From Oscillospiraceae bacterium (lineage in GTDB: Bacteria; Bacillota; Clostridia; Oscillospirales; Oscillospiraceae), in assembly GCA_910574635.1 (NCBI GenBank), contig CAJTCG010000025.1:1-49444 (forward strand): a stretch of DNA of 49,444 nucleotides. Reading direction: 5' to 3'. The translations under genes and the position numbers were made by a program. Shown piece after piece: positions 1 to 8,539 of this stretch (position 1 is the stretch's first letter; each line of letters begins with the position of its first letter). The notes under the pieces are model-generated. The model worked only from the letters and a program-made list of their open reading frames with translations. It was not told where the DNA came from and ran no database searches.

Positions 1-106
1 GTTCCTACGTTGAAAATTGACGTGGAAGCGGGCAAGTTCAAAGATTTCCTTTGATTTGAGATGGCATTGCTTAGGCTTTTAGGTCCAAGTAAATGTCCGC
101 ACCCCC

Positions 107-221
107 CTTCTGACCACATAAAAACTCCCGTCAACTGCCCGCACTGCGGGCAGAAGTGATTTGGCCGGGGGCCGCTTGCGGCATCTGGCCTTTATCCTGC
201 TATACGTCCTCCCCTCGTACA
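107..221. repeat. ~115-bp direct repeat, copy A (partner 21429-21543)
   Basis: This stretch matches 21429-21543 at a constant offset of 21322 bp, with only a few mismatches over about 95 bp and weaker similarity beyond. It covers the last codons of the neighbouring minus-strand gene (protein end TRGGRIAG here, TRDERKAG in the other copy), its TAA stop and a downstream part that keeps an open frame reading NHFCPQCGQLTG in both copies. It may be a conserved 3' module shared by related elements, or a recombination junction. Confidence 0.8.
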
Positions 222-728
222 CTGGTGCTCAATGGCCCTCAGCTGCTCCACGTCCGCTTCGCGTTGCCGGGGACTTGTGAGTAGGTCCGCCGGCACAAAC
301 GGCTCCTGTGCCGCGCACAGCCGCGACAGCTTGGCTTGTGCTTTCTGCCGGGCAGTGCTCGCCTCCAGCCGCCGGAGTTGCCACTCGTTGAACTGGTCGA
401 TGGACATCTGGATAGGCAGGATGTGATACCGAAGGCGTCCGTTCCGCTTGCGCCCGTCCTTGGTCACGACCAAGGTGCGCTCCGTGGTGATGAGGTCCCG
501 CTCCTCCAACTCAGCTACGTACTTCCGCACGGTCGTCACACTCTTCCCAATGGCCTCCCCGATCATCCGGTAGCTGGCCAGACACTTGTAGGTCTTTCGG
601 TCCTCGCGATAGAGCAGGTAACCGTAGACAGCGATGGCCGTAGAGGACAGACCCAGGGAGTAGATTTCGTTGGGCAGAGGGAAGTAGTTCTTGATGGGAT
701 CGCGCCTGGGCCAGTGCTGTTTCCTCAT
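192..728 (-). CDS. Helix-turn-helix domain protein of plasmid/ICE replication-control type
   Basis: The 178-residue protein has a winged-helix/HTH region near residues 15-85 (FPLPNEIYSLGLSSTAIAVY, then SYRMIGEAIGKSVTTVRKYV), a pattern frequent in small HTH proteins of clostridial conjugative elements that resemble replication-initiator N-termini. The C-terminal half is charged and helical. I chose the ATG at 728 because GGAGGT lies five bases before it; the upstream ATG at 758 has no such site. It is probably a DNA-binding regulator or replication accessory protein of a mobile element. Its 3' end lies in the 115-bp repeat that recurs at 21.4 kb, so the gene may mark one side of an older element. 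Exact function is not known. Confidence 0.75.
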   Translation of the reverse strand: MRKQHWPRRDPIKNYFPLPNEIYSLGLSSTAIAVYGYLLYREDRKTYKCLASYRMIGEAIGKSVTTVRKYVAELEERDLITTERTLVVTKDGRKRNGRLRYHILPIQMSIDQFNEWQLRRLEASTARQKAQAKLSRLCAAQEPFVPADLLTSPRQREADVEQLRAIEHQCTRGGRIAG

Positions 729-866
729 CTGACACCTCCAGATTGTGCATCTGCCCACCGAATAAACTTTTCCTTCGGCACCACCATACGGTTGCCTACA
801 CGAACGTTTCGGAGGCCGCTCTGGTAGACTGTTCTCAGATTAAGCTGTGTTTTCCGAAACGCGGCG

Positions 867-903
867 GGCCGCTGAACTGTTGCAGCAGTTCGGCGGCCTT
901 TTT
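867..903 (+). terminator. Rho-independent terminator
   Basis: A 13-bp perfect stem (GGCCGCTGAACTG with its complement, six-base loop) is followed by TTTTT. I see no convincing plus-strand gene ending just upstream, so it may insulate the next transcription unit or be left over from a lost gene. From 904 to about 1190 I see no gene. Confidence 0.75.
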
Positions 904-1191
904 ACATTGACTGTCTTGCGTTTTTCATTAGCCATACACCATACCCGTTCCTGCCCTGTGACCTTGTTTGACCTCCACGGCGTTTTCTTCCACCTTGGTG
1001 CGCTCGGCTGTTCTCAGCGTCCCGGCGTCGCTTCCCCGGTGAGTATCGTTTCTAGTGATGGGTATTCAGTTTTCAAGGTGCGTGGAGGACGGCCGCATTC
1101 GCTGTTGACAAGCCGCTGTCTCAATGATAGACTTATAGCAACGAAATATTGACAGCCGATGTGCTTTTGAGGTTAACACACTCTCGACACT

Positions 1192-1219
1192 TTGACAAGA
1201 CTATTATAACTATTATTTA
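1192..1219 (+). promoter_or_regulatory. Possible sigma-A promoter for the DUF6076-like gene
   Basis: TTGACA at 1192-1197 is followed after 16 bases by TATTTA at 1214-1219, in an AT-rich stretch about 28 bases before the start codon. The -35 box is a perfect match; the -10 box is weak. Confidence 0.45.
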
Positions 1220-1246
1220 CGATTGGTCTATTTTTGGGAGGTCGCC

Positions 1247-2212
1247 ATGTGGTACGCCAAAATGTATTTCTCGGAGAAGAAAGAATTCTTCCAGTACGAT
1301 GCCGCCGGCACACAGGGAGCACCGTCCGTCTCTCGTGAGCTTCCGTTCCTGGAAAGTCTGCTCTCCTTTTTGGAGATGGACTGTGAGGAATTGGTGCCCA
1401 CGCTCCGGCGGATCACCGAGAACTGGAGCCGCCTGATTTCAGAGGACGACCGGCAGGCCGGGACGAACGCCATGGCGGAACTAGGCCAGCTCAAGCAACG
1501 GCACATCTACTTGGAGCTTCTGTATGTGCATTGGTATGACCGCTTCTCCAAGTTGGGCGTTTTCAACGACCGGGGCAGCGACGAGGACCGGCAGATGCTG
1601 GATGAGCTGCGTCTTCTCCCGGAGCGTCTGCCCTTGTACCAGAAACAGATTCAGAGGTTCTTGGAGTTGGTTCTGAATGTGGACAACGCGGGGCGCGACC
1701 CTCAGCAGCAGGCTTCCCGGAACTACCTGCACAACGCGCCGAAAGACCCGGAGCTGTTCGTCTTCCACCCCATTCCCCTCAGCTTTGAGCCGGTGGAGCC
1801 GGGACGGTGCTCGCCAGTACTGTACTCCGGCAGCATCGCAGACATGATCGACTACTGTCTGCGCAGCTGCGTGGAGCGGGGCGTCACTGTGCGGCGCTGC
1901 AAAAACTGCGGACGCTGGTTTCCCCAGACCGGGCGGGTCAGCGCAGAGTATTGTGAGCGGCCGGTTGCTCCTGGACAGCAGACCTGCCGGGAGATGGGGG
2001 CTTTCCAGCAGTGGACGAAGAAGCAGTCCGACGACTTGGTGTTCAAGGTCTACCGCAAGGAGTACAAGCGGCGCTTCGCCTGGATCCGGGCTGGGCGTAT
2101 TTCCGACACCGATTTCTACGCCTGGAGTGAGAAAGCCCGGGAAGAAAAAAAGAAGTGCGACAGCGGCGCACTCTCCCTAGAGGACTTCACGGCGTGGCTG
2201 AGAAACTCTTGA
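1247..2212 (+). CDS. DUF6076-like zinc-finger protein
   Basis: The 321-residue protein has a helical N-terminal two thirds without motifs I recognise. Its C-terminal cysteine-rich part (about residues 215-260: RRCKNCGRWFP, then YCERP and a further Cys in QQTCREMG) is a treble-clef-like zinc site followed by a charged helix. This arrangement matches the DUF6076 family of gut Firmicutes, whose function is unknown. The ATG at 1247 is chosen over the TTG at 1223 because GGGAGG lies five bases before it. The gene stands alone between a promoter-like sequence and a strong terminator. It may be an accessory DNA- or RNA-binding protein of a mobile element; I cannot say more. Confidence 0.7.
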   Translation: MWYAKMYFSEKKEFFQYDAAGTQGAPSVSRELPFLESLLSFLEMDCEELVPTLRRITENWSRLISEDDRQAGTNAMAELGQLKQRHIYLELLYVHWYDRFSKLGVFNDRGSDEDRQMLDELRLLPERLPLYQKQIQRFLELVLNVDNAGRDPQQQASRNYLHNAPKDPELFVFHPIPLSFEPVEPGRCSPVLYSGSIADMIDYCLRSCVERGVTVRRCKNCGRWFPQTGRVSAEYCERPVAPGQQTCREMGAFQQWTKKQSDDLVFKVYRKEYKRRFAWIRAGRISDTDFYAWSEKAREEKKKCDSGALSLEDFTAWLRNS

Positions 2213-2227
2213 GACCGCAGGACAGAA

Positions 2228-2266
2228 AATACGGGATCGGCCACACAGCCGATCCCGTATTCTTTG
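2228..2266 (+). terminator. Rho-independent terminator
   Basis: A 14-bp perfect stem (AATACGGGATCGGC and complement, six-base loop) followed by TCTTTG lies 15 bases after the stop codon of the DUF6076-like gene. Confidence 0.85.
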
Positions 2267-2372
2267 TCTATGGCGAGCCAAATTCTTGATTACTCTCTCC
2301 ACATCATCGCCGTCCTGGCATGATTACCTTTTCGCTCCAAGGGAAGTAGATACCGGAGGCACATATCATAAT

Positions 2373-2609
2373 ATGAAGAACGATACCTCCTTCTCCCAAA
2401 AAGCAGAACCCGCCACGCCTAACGATTTACCCATTGCTCAAGATCTGTTAGATGCTCTGACCACCCGACACACAAAGACGGCTGCGCGGGGTCAACGAAT
2501 AGTTCCAGACGCACTGCTGGATGAATTTCTATCTCATGTGACCGATGGGAAACCCACCACTGCCCAACAGCGCATGGCAGAGTTGCAAAAAATTGAGAAG
2601 TGGACTTAG
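2373..2609 (+). CDS. Small hypothetical protein
   Basis: This 78-residue open frame begins MKNDTSFSQKAEPATPNDLP and ends QQRMAELQKIEKWT. Composition is protein-like, with a predicted helical second half, but I recognise no family. GGAGG at 2355-2359 is 13 bases before the ATG, longer than ideal; the frame is open upstream to 2286. It lies between a terminator and a zone of decayed gene copies, so it may itself be a remnant. Confidence 0.4.
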   Translation: MKNDTSFSQKAEPATPNDLPIAQDLLDALTTRHTKTAARGQRIVPDALLDEFLSHVTDGKPTTAQQRMAELQKIEKWT

Positions 2610-2653
2610 TACCATGTTCTTCCGCAGCAGCCGAGTGTTTGCTCTATTTCCCT

Positions 2654-2706
2654 CCGGCCCGTTTCGGCTTTTCTCCCTCCGCCTTTTCGGGAGGGACGGA
2701 ATCCGG
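2654..2706. repeat. Duplicate of the PP2C gene 3' end (partner 3546-3596)
   Basis: The two stretches share CCGGCCCGTTTCGGCTTTT followed by a matching pyrimidine-rich and G-rich segment. On the minus strand the functional copy encodes the phosphatase tail (KSRNGPGGRK); this copy reads KSRNGPEGNR in an open frame (2529-2738, minus) that is otherwise not recognisable. It looks like the remains of a second phosphatase-gene tail left by a tandem duplication. Confidence 0.55.
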
Positions 2707-2839
2707 TCATGGGACAGTGCGGGGGATGCTCTCGCCAAAATACAAATGCTTCAGGGAACGCTTGCCCCGCCCTGCAAAATATGGTATCATTAAACCTGTC
2801 AGAAACTTATCTCCGGCAGGTTCTTCCGCCGCGCGGCAA

Positions 2840-3466
2840 AGAAGCGGGATATCATAGACGCCAAAGAGTTCGGCCAATTGCTGAAACCACCCCGAAATCC
2901 TGGAGAACAGGAAACAATTCCAGTCCATTCTCCGGGAGCGCTATCCCTCTGAGCGGGGGAATGTTAATTTGATGATTACCGCACACAGCGCCGGTGTGCC
3001 GACCTTGCTGCGCCGGAATATTCCAAAGGACTTCCGAGCGGCGCAAATCACTCACCTTCTAGTGCCACAGCATCGTAGCGGAGAAGGCCCGATGGGCGGC
3101 ACAGCTGTGGGTGGAGGCGTATGAGCTCTCCCGGCGGCCGGAAGCGGTCGGCCCGGAAGAAACGGACCCCAAGTGGTTTCAGACCAAAGAGAATGACACA
3201 GGATGCACGATTGTCAAGCACCTTGACTCCGGGGATGGCGAGGTTGTGATTCCACCTCAAATCGGCGGGCTTCCTGTTACGGAAATTGGAAAGAGTGCTT
3301 TCTATAGTTGCCGCAGCCTGACCAGCGTTGTGATCCCCCAAAGCGTCGAAGATATTGGCAAAGATGTCTTCAAAGATTGTCCTCATCTAAAAATCCAGAC
3401 CCCGCCGGTTCTTTTGCGGAGCTGTATGCCGAGAGTGCCGGTATTCCCGTCACCCTCATCCAATAA
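2840..3466 (+). pseudogene. Frameshifted BspA-like leucine-rich repeat gene
   Basis: Stitching three frames gives one coherent protein: AKEFGQLLKPPRNP, then (shift near 2903) NRKQFQSILRERYPSERGN, then (shift near 3060) AEKARWAAQLWVEAYELSRR, then a BspA/LRR_5 repeat part (VVIPPQIGGLPVTEIGKSAF, SLTSVVIPQSVEDIGKDVF), and after a last shift near 3400 the typical ending AGSFAELYAESAGIPVTLIQ with a stop at 3464-3466. The first half resembles the N-terminal half of the intact BspA-like protein at 7445-8116 (ERYPSERGNVNLMITAHSAG beside DCYPQAEHRREINVILAVYE), so it is probably a decayed paralogue. It lies next to the TerY-P operon but on the opposite strand. At least three frameshifts make function unlikely. 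Confidence 0.75.
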
Positions 3467-3468
3467 AC

Positions 3469-3515
3469 AGCGAAAGGGCAAGCCACCGGCCCGCCCTTTC
3501 GCTGTCATTTTTTTT
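3469..3515 (+). terminator. Terminator downstream of the BspA-like pseudogene
   Basis: An 11-bp stem (AGCGAAAGGGC and complement, 13-base loop) ends at 3503, with a run of eight T at 3508-3515 on the plus strand. It overlaps the stop of the converging phosphatase gene and may serve both directions, though only the plus strand has the long T run. Confidence 0.75.
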
Positions 3516-4725
3516 CGTACCTTATCGGGTCGCTTTTTCTTCCCCCCGGCCCGTTTCGGCTTTTTCCTTCCCCCGCTTTTTCAGGGGGAGAGATCCGCTC
3601 CGCAGGCTTCAGTAAAGTGCCGTGAAGGGGAACTTCGTCCAGGCGGCACTGGGCTTCCTTGAGGGTGGTCTGCGCTTCCCGCAGCTGCTCCAAAAGCCCC
3701 TCGTACTCCGCCTCAAACCGCCTTAGGAGCCCTTCCTCCCCCGTACCCGGGACGGCACCCTGAAGGTGGTCTCGCTTTTCCTTTGCCACGGCAGCCGCCC
3801 GGCTCAAGCGCTGTTCCTCGCACCGGGCTGCGCTGAGCTCCTTCCGGCGCAGCACTAGGTCTACCGTCTTCTGCTGGACACCCTTTCGAATCAGGCCCGC
3901 CATGGAGACATCGTCTCCGCTGCCGTTTTTGGAGATTACCGGCAGGAACTGCTGAATTTCCCGCGTCCCGGCTTTTTCGCCCTTTTCGTCGAGCATACAG
4001 AAAATCGTACGGTAGAGGTCGTGGAGCTCGTCGTCCCCGGCGTAGGAGTCATCTACCCCGTCGCTGGCGATGAACACGGCCAGCGGGAACTCCTCGCCGC
4101 AAAAGAAGCGGAATTCCTCCAGTGCGTTTTCGTCGCAGATAGAGGTGGTTATATTCGCCTGGCAGTTCTCATCCCAGGGAATGGGCTCTGTACAAACTCC
4201 GTCCCAGCCGATGGCAAAGCATTTCCCATCGCCGATCTGCAGACCGAACCAGTAGTCTTCTGTTGCGCATATGGCGATCAGCGTGGTTCCATATGCCTTC
4301 TTGCGGCGGGGATTCGATGGGTCGAGATACGCCTCTCTGTACCTTTGGGAGACTTTTTCCAGCTCGCATTCACAAAAGGGATTCTCCTCAATATCCCCGT
4401 CCACGGACTCATGCCAGCGGCGCAGAATATTCAGCTCCAGACCGCGCAAGCGATCTTTCTGCTCCGCAAAGACGTTTATCGCGTCCAGGGGCGCTTCCCG
4501 CCGGACGGCTTTCACAAATTCCTTGATTGCCTCCAGCGCGGCCGTGATGGCAAACCTGGAGCCTCGGTCCGTCCTGGGATAATTGTCGCTTCCGTGCCCG
4601 TCGGCCACAGCGATGACGGCCATGCTGCCGTTTTCATAAGCGCGCGAGGCATCCTGGCAAACCTTTCCGTCCCGTTTGTGATTTGCTCCCTGCAGAGAGT
4701 AAGCAAATTTCAAAAACTGTTTCAT
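3505..4725 (-). CDS. PP2C-type protein phosphatase of a TerY-P triad
   Basis: The 406-residue protein has the PP2C metal-binding signatures in order: CQDA near residue 25, VADGHGSDN (41-47), GTTLI, IGDGKCF, FIASDGVDDSY and GDDVSMAGL. The two-metal Ser/Thr phosphatase centre therefore looks complete. After about residue 275 it has an extra region with a coiled coil (charged, Q/E/R-rich) and a proline/glycine/lysine-rich tail not needed for catalysis. It is the last gene of the operon, 19 bases after terY. In TerY-P triads (Anantharaman, Iyer and Aravind), a PP2C enzyme, a vWA protein and a kinase are encoded together and are predicted to switch a target between phosphorylated states. Its likely substrates are the neighbouring kinase, TerY or the coiled-coil and helicase proteins; that is inference. 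Confidence 0.9.
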   Translation of the reverse strand: MKQFLKFAYSLQGANHKRDGKVCQDASRAYENGSMAVIAVADGHGSDNYPRTDRGSRFAITAALEAIKEFVKAVRREAPLDAINVFAEQKDRLRGLELNILRRWHESVDGDIEENPFCECELEKVSQRYREAYLDPSNPRRKKAYGTTLIAICATEDYWFGLQIGDGKCFAIGWDGVCTEPIPWDENCQANITTSICDENALEEFRFFCGEEFPLAVFIASDGVDDSYAGDDELHDLYRTIFCMLDEKGEKAGTREIQQFLPVISKNGSGDDVSMAGLIRKGVQQKTVDLVLRRKELSAARCEEQRLSRAAAVAKEKRDHLQGAVPGTGEEGLLRRFEAEYEGLLEQLREAQTTLKEAQCRLDEVPLHGTLLKPAERISPPEKAGEGKSRNGPGGRKSDPIRYEKK

Positions 4726-4744
4726 GCTTTTCTATCCTATTGAA

Positions 4745-5518
4745 TTACCAATCCGTTCCCCAGGCCGGGTCAATACTCACATCAATCGGTTTACCATCGG
4801 ACGTGTCTGCACTTTGGCCCGTAATATCCTGCACTACATCTTTTACAATCGCAGCGGAATCATCTTCGGCGGAGGTAACAACATCGGAGGATTGTTTGCT
4901 GTGGCTCTGGAATTCGGAAGCTCGGACGCTGACCTTGCGGATCAATGCTTTTAGCGTCTGCTTGTCACGCACGCCGATCACTGCCTCCGGTGTTCCAGTG
5001 AAAGCCGCCAGGACATCTCGATCCGCGTCGTCGCCAATCGCTACGGCGATTTTAATGGCATGCTTAAACCAGTTGTTTTCCTTGAGCTTCTTCAGACCGC
5101 TTTCCCAATCATCCGTGGGGCCACCATCGCTGAAAAGCAGAATTACCGGAGCATAAGCGCCAGTCTGAGACTGGAGGAAGCCAGTCCTGGAGAGCTTGGA
5201 GTCGAGCTCTTTACAGGCCGCGCCAAGATCCGTTATCCCGTTTGGAGTAAGATCATTCCAAATAACATCCCCGATGGGGATCGGACCGGAATTGGGCGTG
5301 ATCCAGGCGCAGCCGGTGGAAAACTGCATGATAGCAATGCGAATTTCCGCATCGTCATTGGCAGAGGAAATATCCGGCAAATCCACAGTGATCGCTTCTT
5401 CCATAGCGGAGTTGACAGAACCCAGTTTATCCCCCATCATACTGCCAGAAGTATCGACCAGATAGAAGAGCGTCATAATTTTGCGCGGCGCAGGAGCAAC
5501 TTGATCCAGTAAAGACAT
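4745..5518 (-). CDS. TerY-type von Willebrand factor A protein
   Basis: The 257-residue protein is essentially a single vWA domain with a complete MIDAS metal site: DTSGSM (Asp22, Ser24, Ser26), Thr96 in NGITDLG and Asp131 in LFSDGGPTDD. The last 60 residues are acidic and probably flexible. TerY proteins bind a divalent metal and act as metal-dependent protein-interaction modules in tellurite/stress systems. Start: GAGGAG lies seven bases before the ATG. It sits between the kinase (30 bases upstream) and the phosphatase (19 bases downstream), the canonical TerY-P order, and there is no signal peptide, so it should act in the cytoplasm. Confidence 0.9.
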   Translation of the reverse strand: MSLLDQVAPAPRKIMTLFYLVDTSGSMMGDKLGSVNSAMEEAITVDLPDISSANDDAEIRIAIMQFSTGCAWITPNSGPIPIGDVIWNDLTPNGITDLGAACKELDSKLSRTGFLQSQTGAYAPVILLFSDGGPTDDWESGLKKLKENNWFKHAIKIAVAIGDDADRDVLAAFTGTPEAVIGVRDKQTLKALIRKVSVRASEFQSHSKQSSDVVTSAEDDSAAIVKDVVQDITGQSADTSDGKPIDVSIDPAWGTDW

Positions 5519-5548
5519 ATTAAATTCTCCTCTGTATTTATTTTATAT

Positions 5549-6880
5549 TTAGAAAGCAACGGTTCCGCTGTGCTTATCACTATTTATAAAGTTGATCAAA
5601 AAACCGCCCTTTGCCGGGACAATGTTGCCGGGAGGCAGTGGGCGCTGCGCGCCATCCGGCAGCGTGACCTTCCATGTGTAATTGGAAACATTTCTGAAGC
5701 CCAGTATTCTCGGGTCCTTTGGATTGGAAACCACTTCCGCAATCACCGTCTCGATATCGTTGCGGTCAGAGTCCAGGTGCCACAGATAGACTTTTTGCTT
5801 CGGTACGATTGGAAGATCGAACCTGCTCGTCTTCAAAAGTGCCGGACGGTGAATAGTTTTATGACACTCCATGCACTGGGAGGAGTCTCGTGTAACGCTA
5901 TAGAACATCTCCCTTTTGCAGATCGGGCAAAGACCGGTTTCAGCTCGAAGCCGGAAAAACGCATCCAGCCATTCCGTCTCAAGAATGCGAGGCGCCTCTT
6001 TCATCATGACATCATGACTAAACGCCCGGATAAACGCAGCCTGAATATACTGTGGATAGATAGGCCAGAATCTCTTTAAGTTAGAATCGCTTCCCGGTAT
6101 TGGGCGATTCTGATCATTCATTGGGTCCAGGATAAAAATGGGGTTCGTACCGTAATATTTTCGCTCCGCTTCCTTTGTCATGCACGGCGGCGAGGAGTAG
6201 CAGCCCTCCAGAGGGTGGTTGATAAACAGAAGGCGGAACAACACCACAGCGAGGGAAAATCGGTCTGACTGCTTATCCGGCGTTCCGCCGGTGACGACCT
6301 CTGGGGCCATCCAGCGCTGTTTGCCCATAATGCCGGAGTTCACCTGATAGGGCGATACATTGTCATTGTCACAAATCAGCACATCTCCAGTTGACGGGTT
6401 GATGAAAAAGTTTCCGTTGTTGATGTCCTGGTAGCTGTAACCCTGAGCGTGGAGCTCCCGAAAACCCTGGATGATATTAATCGCGGCTGTAGAGATTGCA
6501 GTGAAGGACCCAAAACGAACCTGCGGCTTTTTCTTCGTCCCAACAAAAAAATTCGTCAGTTCCTCGTATCCATCCGGACGAACATCCATTAGATACCCGA
6601 AAGTGCCGTCCCGTATCTCCGTGATAGCCAGGGGCCAGAGAAACGCCTTGGTAGGCGGACCATTGCTGATGTTGCCCTCTAAATTGCTATAGAATTTCTG
6701 CGCAGCATCCGGGCCGCCCTTGTTGAATGTGCCAGGATGATACCATTTCAAGGCGTAGGGCTTCCCCTCGTACTCCACCTTGTAAACGGTCCCCTGCCCG
6801 CCTGCTCCAAATTCAGAGAGGATTTTGGCCGCCCCGCCGTTTTTGAGCTTGACGATGTCGCCGGTTTTCAATGCGTTCAT
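5549..6880 (-). CDS. TerY-P Ser/Thr protein kinase with zinc ribbon
   Basis: The 443-residue protein has a kinase fold at about residues 15-300: glycine loop GAGGQGTVY (25-33), ATP-binding lysine in ALKWY (Lys45), catalytic loop YSYQDINNGNFF with Asp152 and Asn157, metal-binding motif DND (171-173) and APE (192-194). YQD replaces the usual HRD and DND replaces DFG, substitutions that I associate with this kinase group. A zinc ribbon follows (Cys318, Cys321, Cys336, Cys339) and then a beta-rich C-terminal domain of about 85 residues. Kinase plus C-terminal zinc ribbon is characteristic of the TerY-P triad. GAGGTGGGTAC precedes the ATG. It probably phosphorylates operon partners, opposed by the PP2C enzyme downstream. 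Confidence 0.9.
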   Translation of the reverse strand: MNALKTGDIVKLKNGGAAKILSEFGAGGQGTVYKVEYEGKPYALKWYHPGTFNKGGPDAAQKFYSNLEGNISNGPPTKAFLWPLAITEIRDGTFGYLMDVRPDGYEELTNFFVGTKKKPQVRFGSFTAISTAAINIIQGFRELHAQGYSYQDINNGNFFINPSTGDVLICDNDNVSPYQVNSGIMGKQRWMAPEVVTGGTPDKQSDRFSLAVVLFRLLFINHPLEGCYSSPPCMTKEAERKYYGTNPIFILDPMNDQNRPIPGSDSNLKRFWPIYPQYIQAAFIRAFSHDVMMKEAPRILETEWLDAFFRLRAETGLCPICKREMFYSVTRDSSQCMECHKTIHRPALLKTSRFDLPIVPKQKVYLWHLDSDRNDIETVIAEVVSNPKDPRILGFRNVSNYTWKVTLPDGAQRPLPPGNIVPAKGGFLINFINSDKHSGTVAF

Positions 6881-6902
6881 GTACCCACCTCAATTCATAG
6901 TT

Positions 6903-7424
6903 CTATCTGGTCAGAAGTTCTATTGTCCGCTGTGCTGAATAAGCGGAAGGAACCAAAAGGTTAAATGTCCTGCTGCCGAACTGCAACCCCACCGCGTCGC
7001 TGTAAGGCGTGAGGGCGGAAAGCGCGGACAGCTTTTTATCAAAGGCTTTCTCCCTGGCTGTGAAAATAACCCGCTTATTGGTGATGTAGAGATATCCCGG
7101 GGTATAAACAGGGATAACCTCCTCGACGGGGCTGCTGAGTCCACCGCCGGTGTGGTATGTGATTCCCTTCGCGATCCGAAAGCTGGTGCCGCTGTTCCGG
7201 TGCCGGGTGTGCCGGATAGTCTTCTGGGTCAACAGACAGGACTTGTCCACAAAGTGGCAGACCTCACCTGATATAAGGATCAGAGTGCTGATGTTCAGCA
7301 CCGGAAGCGTCCCACTGTCCAGAGCGGAGGCGGCGGCGCTGGGAAAAACGGAGGACATCGACGGGGGTGTCGGGCAGCGCGTGACGAAATCGCCGCCGCC
7401 GAAGAGTGTGGTCAAAAGTCCCAT
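6903..7424 (-). CDS. Small PH/GRAM-like protein of the TerY-P operon
   Basis: The 173-residue protein opens with a glycine- and serine-rich stretch and contains a beta-strand rich module after about residue 95, with TPGYLYITNKRVIFTA as its clearest motif. That pattern is typical of bacterial PH-like/GRAM-like domains. I see no membrane segment or signal peptide. GAGGTG precedes the ATG at 7424. It lies 20 bases after the BspA-like gene and 22 bases before the kinase, so it is co-transcribed. A role as membrane-lipid or protein adaptor for the kinase is possible but is inference. Confidence 0.65.
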   Translation of the reverse strand: MGLLTTLFGGGDFVTRCPTPPSMSSVFPSAAASALDSGTLPVLNISTLILISGEVCHFVDKSCLLTQKTIRHTRHRNSGTSFRIAKGITYHTGGGLSSPVEEVIPVYTPGYLYITNKRVIFTAREKAFDKKLSALSALTPYSDAVGLQFGSRTFNLLVPSAYSAQRTIELLTR

Positions 7425-7444
7425 ATGGCTTCACCTCACTTGTG

Positions 7445-8116
7445 TTATAGAGGTTTGCACTGGATGCCATGCTTGCGGGCGTATTCCATGGTGGCGGAGC
7501 CGGGGGCGCAGTATAAATAGTGGCCTTCAAACGCCCCTCCATAATCATCCTCTAAAAATCGAATTCCGTCGGATTCCGTCACTTTCCGTATTCCTTTACA
7601 CCCTTTGAAGACCTCCGACCCAATTCCCACGATGCGCTTTCCGTCGATGACATTGGGAATGGTCATCGTCTCCCGCTCAAATCCCTGGAACCTGGTGATA
7701 AAACAACCCTCTTTTTGTTCCTCGATCACATACTCGCTGACCGAGCCGGGCACGGGAGTGATCGGTTTTGGCGTCGTGGGCACGGTCCGGGGTGTCGCCT
7801 GCGCCGGGATGACCGCCGGAACCTTGACTCCCTGGGCACTTCCCCAGGTAATCATGCCCTCCGCCGCATATTCGCCGGAGATGCCATACTCATTCTCCGG
7901 CTGTGCGCAAAGGCTGGCCGTTTCAAAGGGCGTGAGGCTGTTTTTCCCCTGAAACTCTGGCAAGACACCGCTCTCGTAAACAGCCAGGATGACGTTGATC
8001 TCTCGCCGGTGCTCTGCCTGGGGATAGCAGTCCAGCAGCGTCGCGTTCAACCTTGCCCGGTTGACTGTATAGTCTGGATATTGCTGAATGCCTGCCTTCA
8101 ATTCCAGTTTTTTCAT
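7445..8116 (-). CDS. BspA-like leucine-rich repeat protein
   Basis: The 223-residue protein has a helical N-terminal half, a proline/threonine-rich linker (around residues 105-130, PAQATPRTVPTTPKPITPVP) and a C-terminal BspA/LRR_5-like part (MTIPNVIDGKRIVGIGSEVF, FKGCKGIRKV) ending in CAPGSATMEYARKHGIQC, the usual cap of these repeats. The ATG at 8116 is preferred over upstream in-frame ATGs because AGGGGGA precedes it. No signal peptide is visible, so unlike secreted BspA proteins it should be cytoplasmic. A frameshifted paralogue lies at 2840-3466. It may be a recognition or scaffold component of the TerY-P island. Confidence 0.75.
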   Translation of the reverse strand: MKKLELKAGIQQYPDYTVNRARLNATLLDCYPQAEHRREINVILAVYESGVLPEFQGKNSLTPFETASLCAQPENEYGISGEYAAEGMITWGSAQGVKVPAVIPAQATPRTVPTTPKPITPVPGSVSEYVIEEQKEGCFITRFQGFERETMTIPNVIDGKRIVGIGSEVFKGCKGIRKVTESDGIRFLEDDYGGAFEGHYLYCAPGSATMEYARKHGIQCKPL

Positions 8117-8129
8117 GTCGATTCCCCCT

Positions 8130-8510
8130 TTATCGGTCCCCACTTGCCAGAATTGTAACACCTCCGCCTCCGCTGCGTCCTTCTCCGCCGCCACTGGTAA
8201 TTCTGCCCCCACGTTCGCACCATGGGCAAATGGAGGTCCCGTCCTCCCGCACATTCGAGCAGTACACATGCCCGCAGGAGCATATAATCAGGCTCCCGGT
8301 GCCACAATAGGGACAGCCGGGATATTTTGGGTCCCATTCCATCTGCCCGCTGATGGAGGCCCGGTCGTAGCTCTCTCGCTTGGCAGAAAGCTCCTTCACC
8401 GGAAACGCCCAGGTCAAACGCCAATGGTTCTGTGCGGCCTTCTCCGCACGGATTCCATAAATCCGGTGCGCCTGCGGGCACTTCGACAGCACAACAACCG
8501 CTTCTTTCAT
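8130..8510 (-). CDS. Stand-alone TerY-C metal-binding protein
   Basis: The 126-residue protein begins MKEAVVVLSKCPQAHRIYGI and has the TerY-C pattern: an N-terminal CP motif, LTWAFPVKELSAKRESYDRA, then zinc-binding pairs CPYC, CSC and CPWC at about residues 68-108, and a glycine-rich tail. TerY-C is usually described as a domain fused to TerY1-type vWA proteins, and here it is a separate gene in the same operon as a TerY without that domain. The ATG at 8510 has AAGGA upstream; the longer open frame (to 8753) overlaps the previous gene. It probably binds zinc and helps assemble the TerY complex. Confidence 0.75.
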   Translation of the reverse strand: MKEAVVVLSKCPQAHRIYGIRAEKAAQNHWRLTWAFPVKELSAKRESYDRASISGQMEWDPKYPGCPYCGTGSLIICSCGHVYCSNVREDGTSICPWCERGGRITSGGGEGRSGGGGVTILASGDR

Positions 8511-8539
8511 AACAAATTCACCGTCCTTTTTAAGGAATG

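Noticed and set aside
2228..2261. Riboswitch-like fold after the DUF6076-like gene
   Set aside because: It is a simple perfect stem and T-rich end after a stop codon, so an ordinary terminator.
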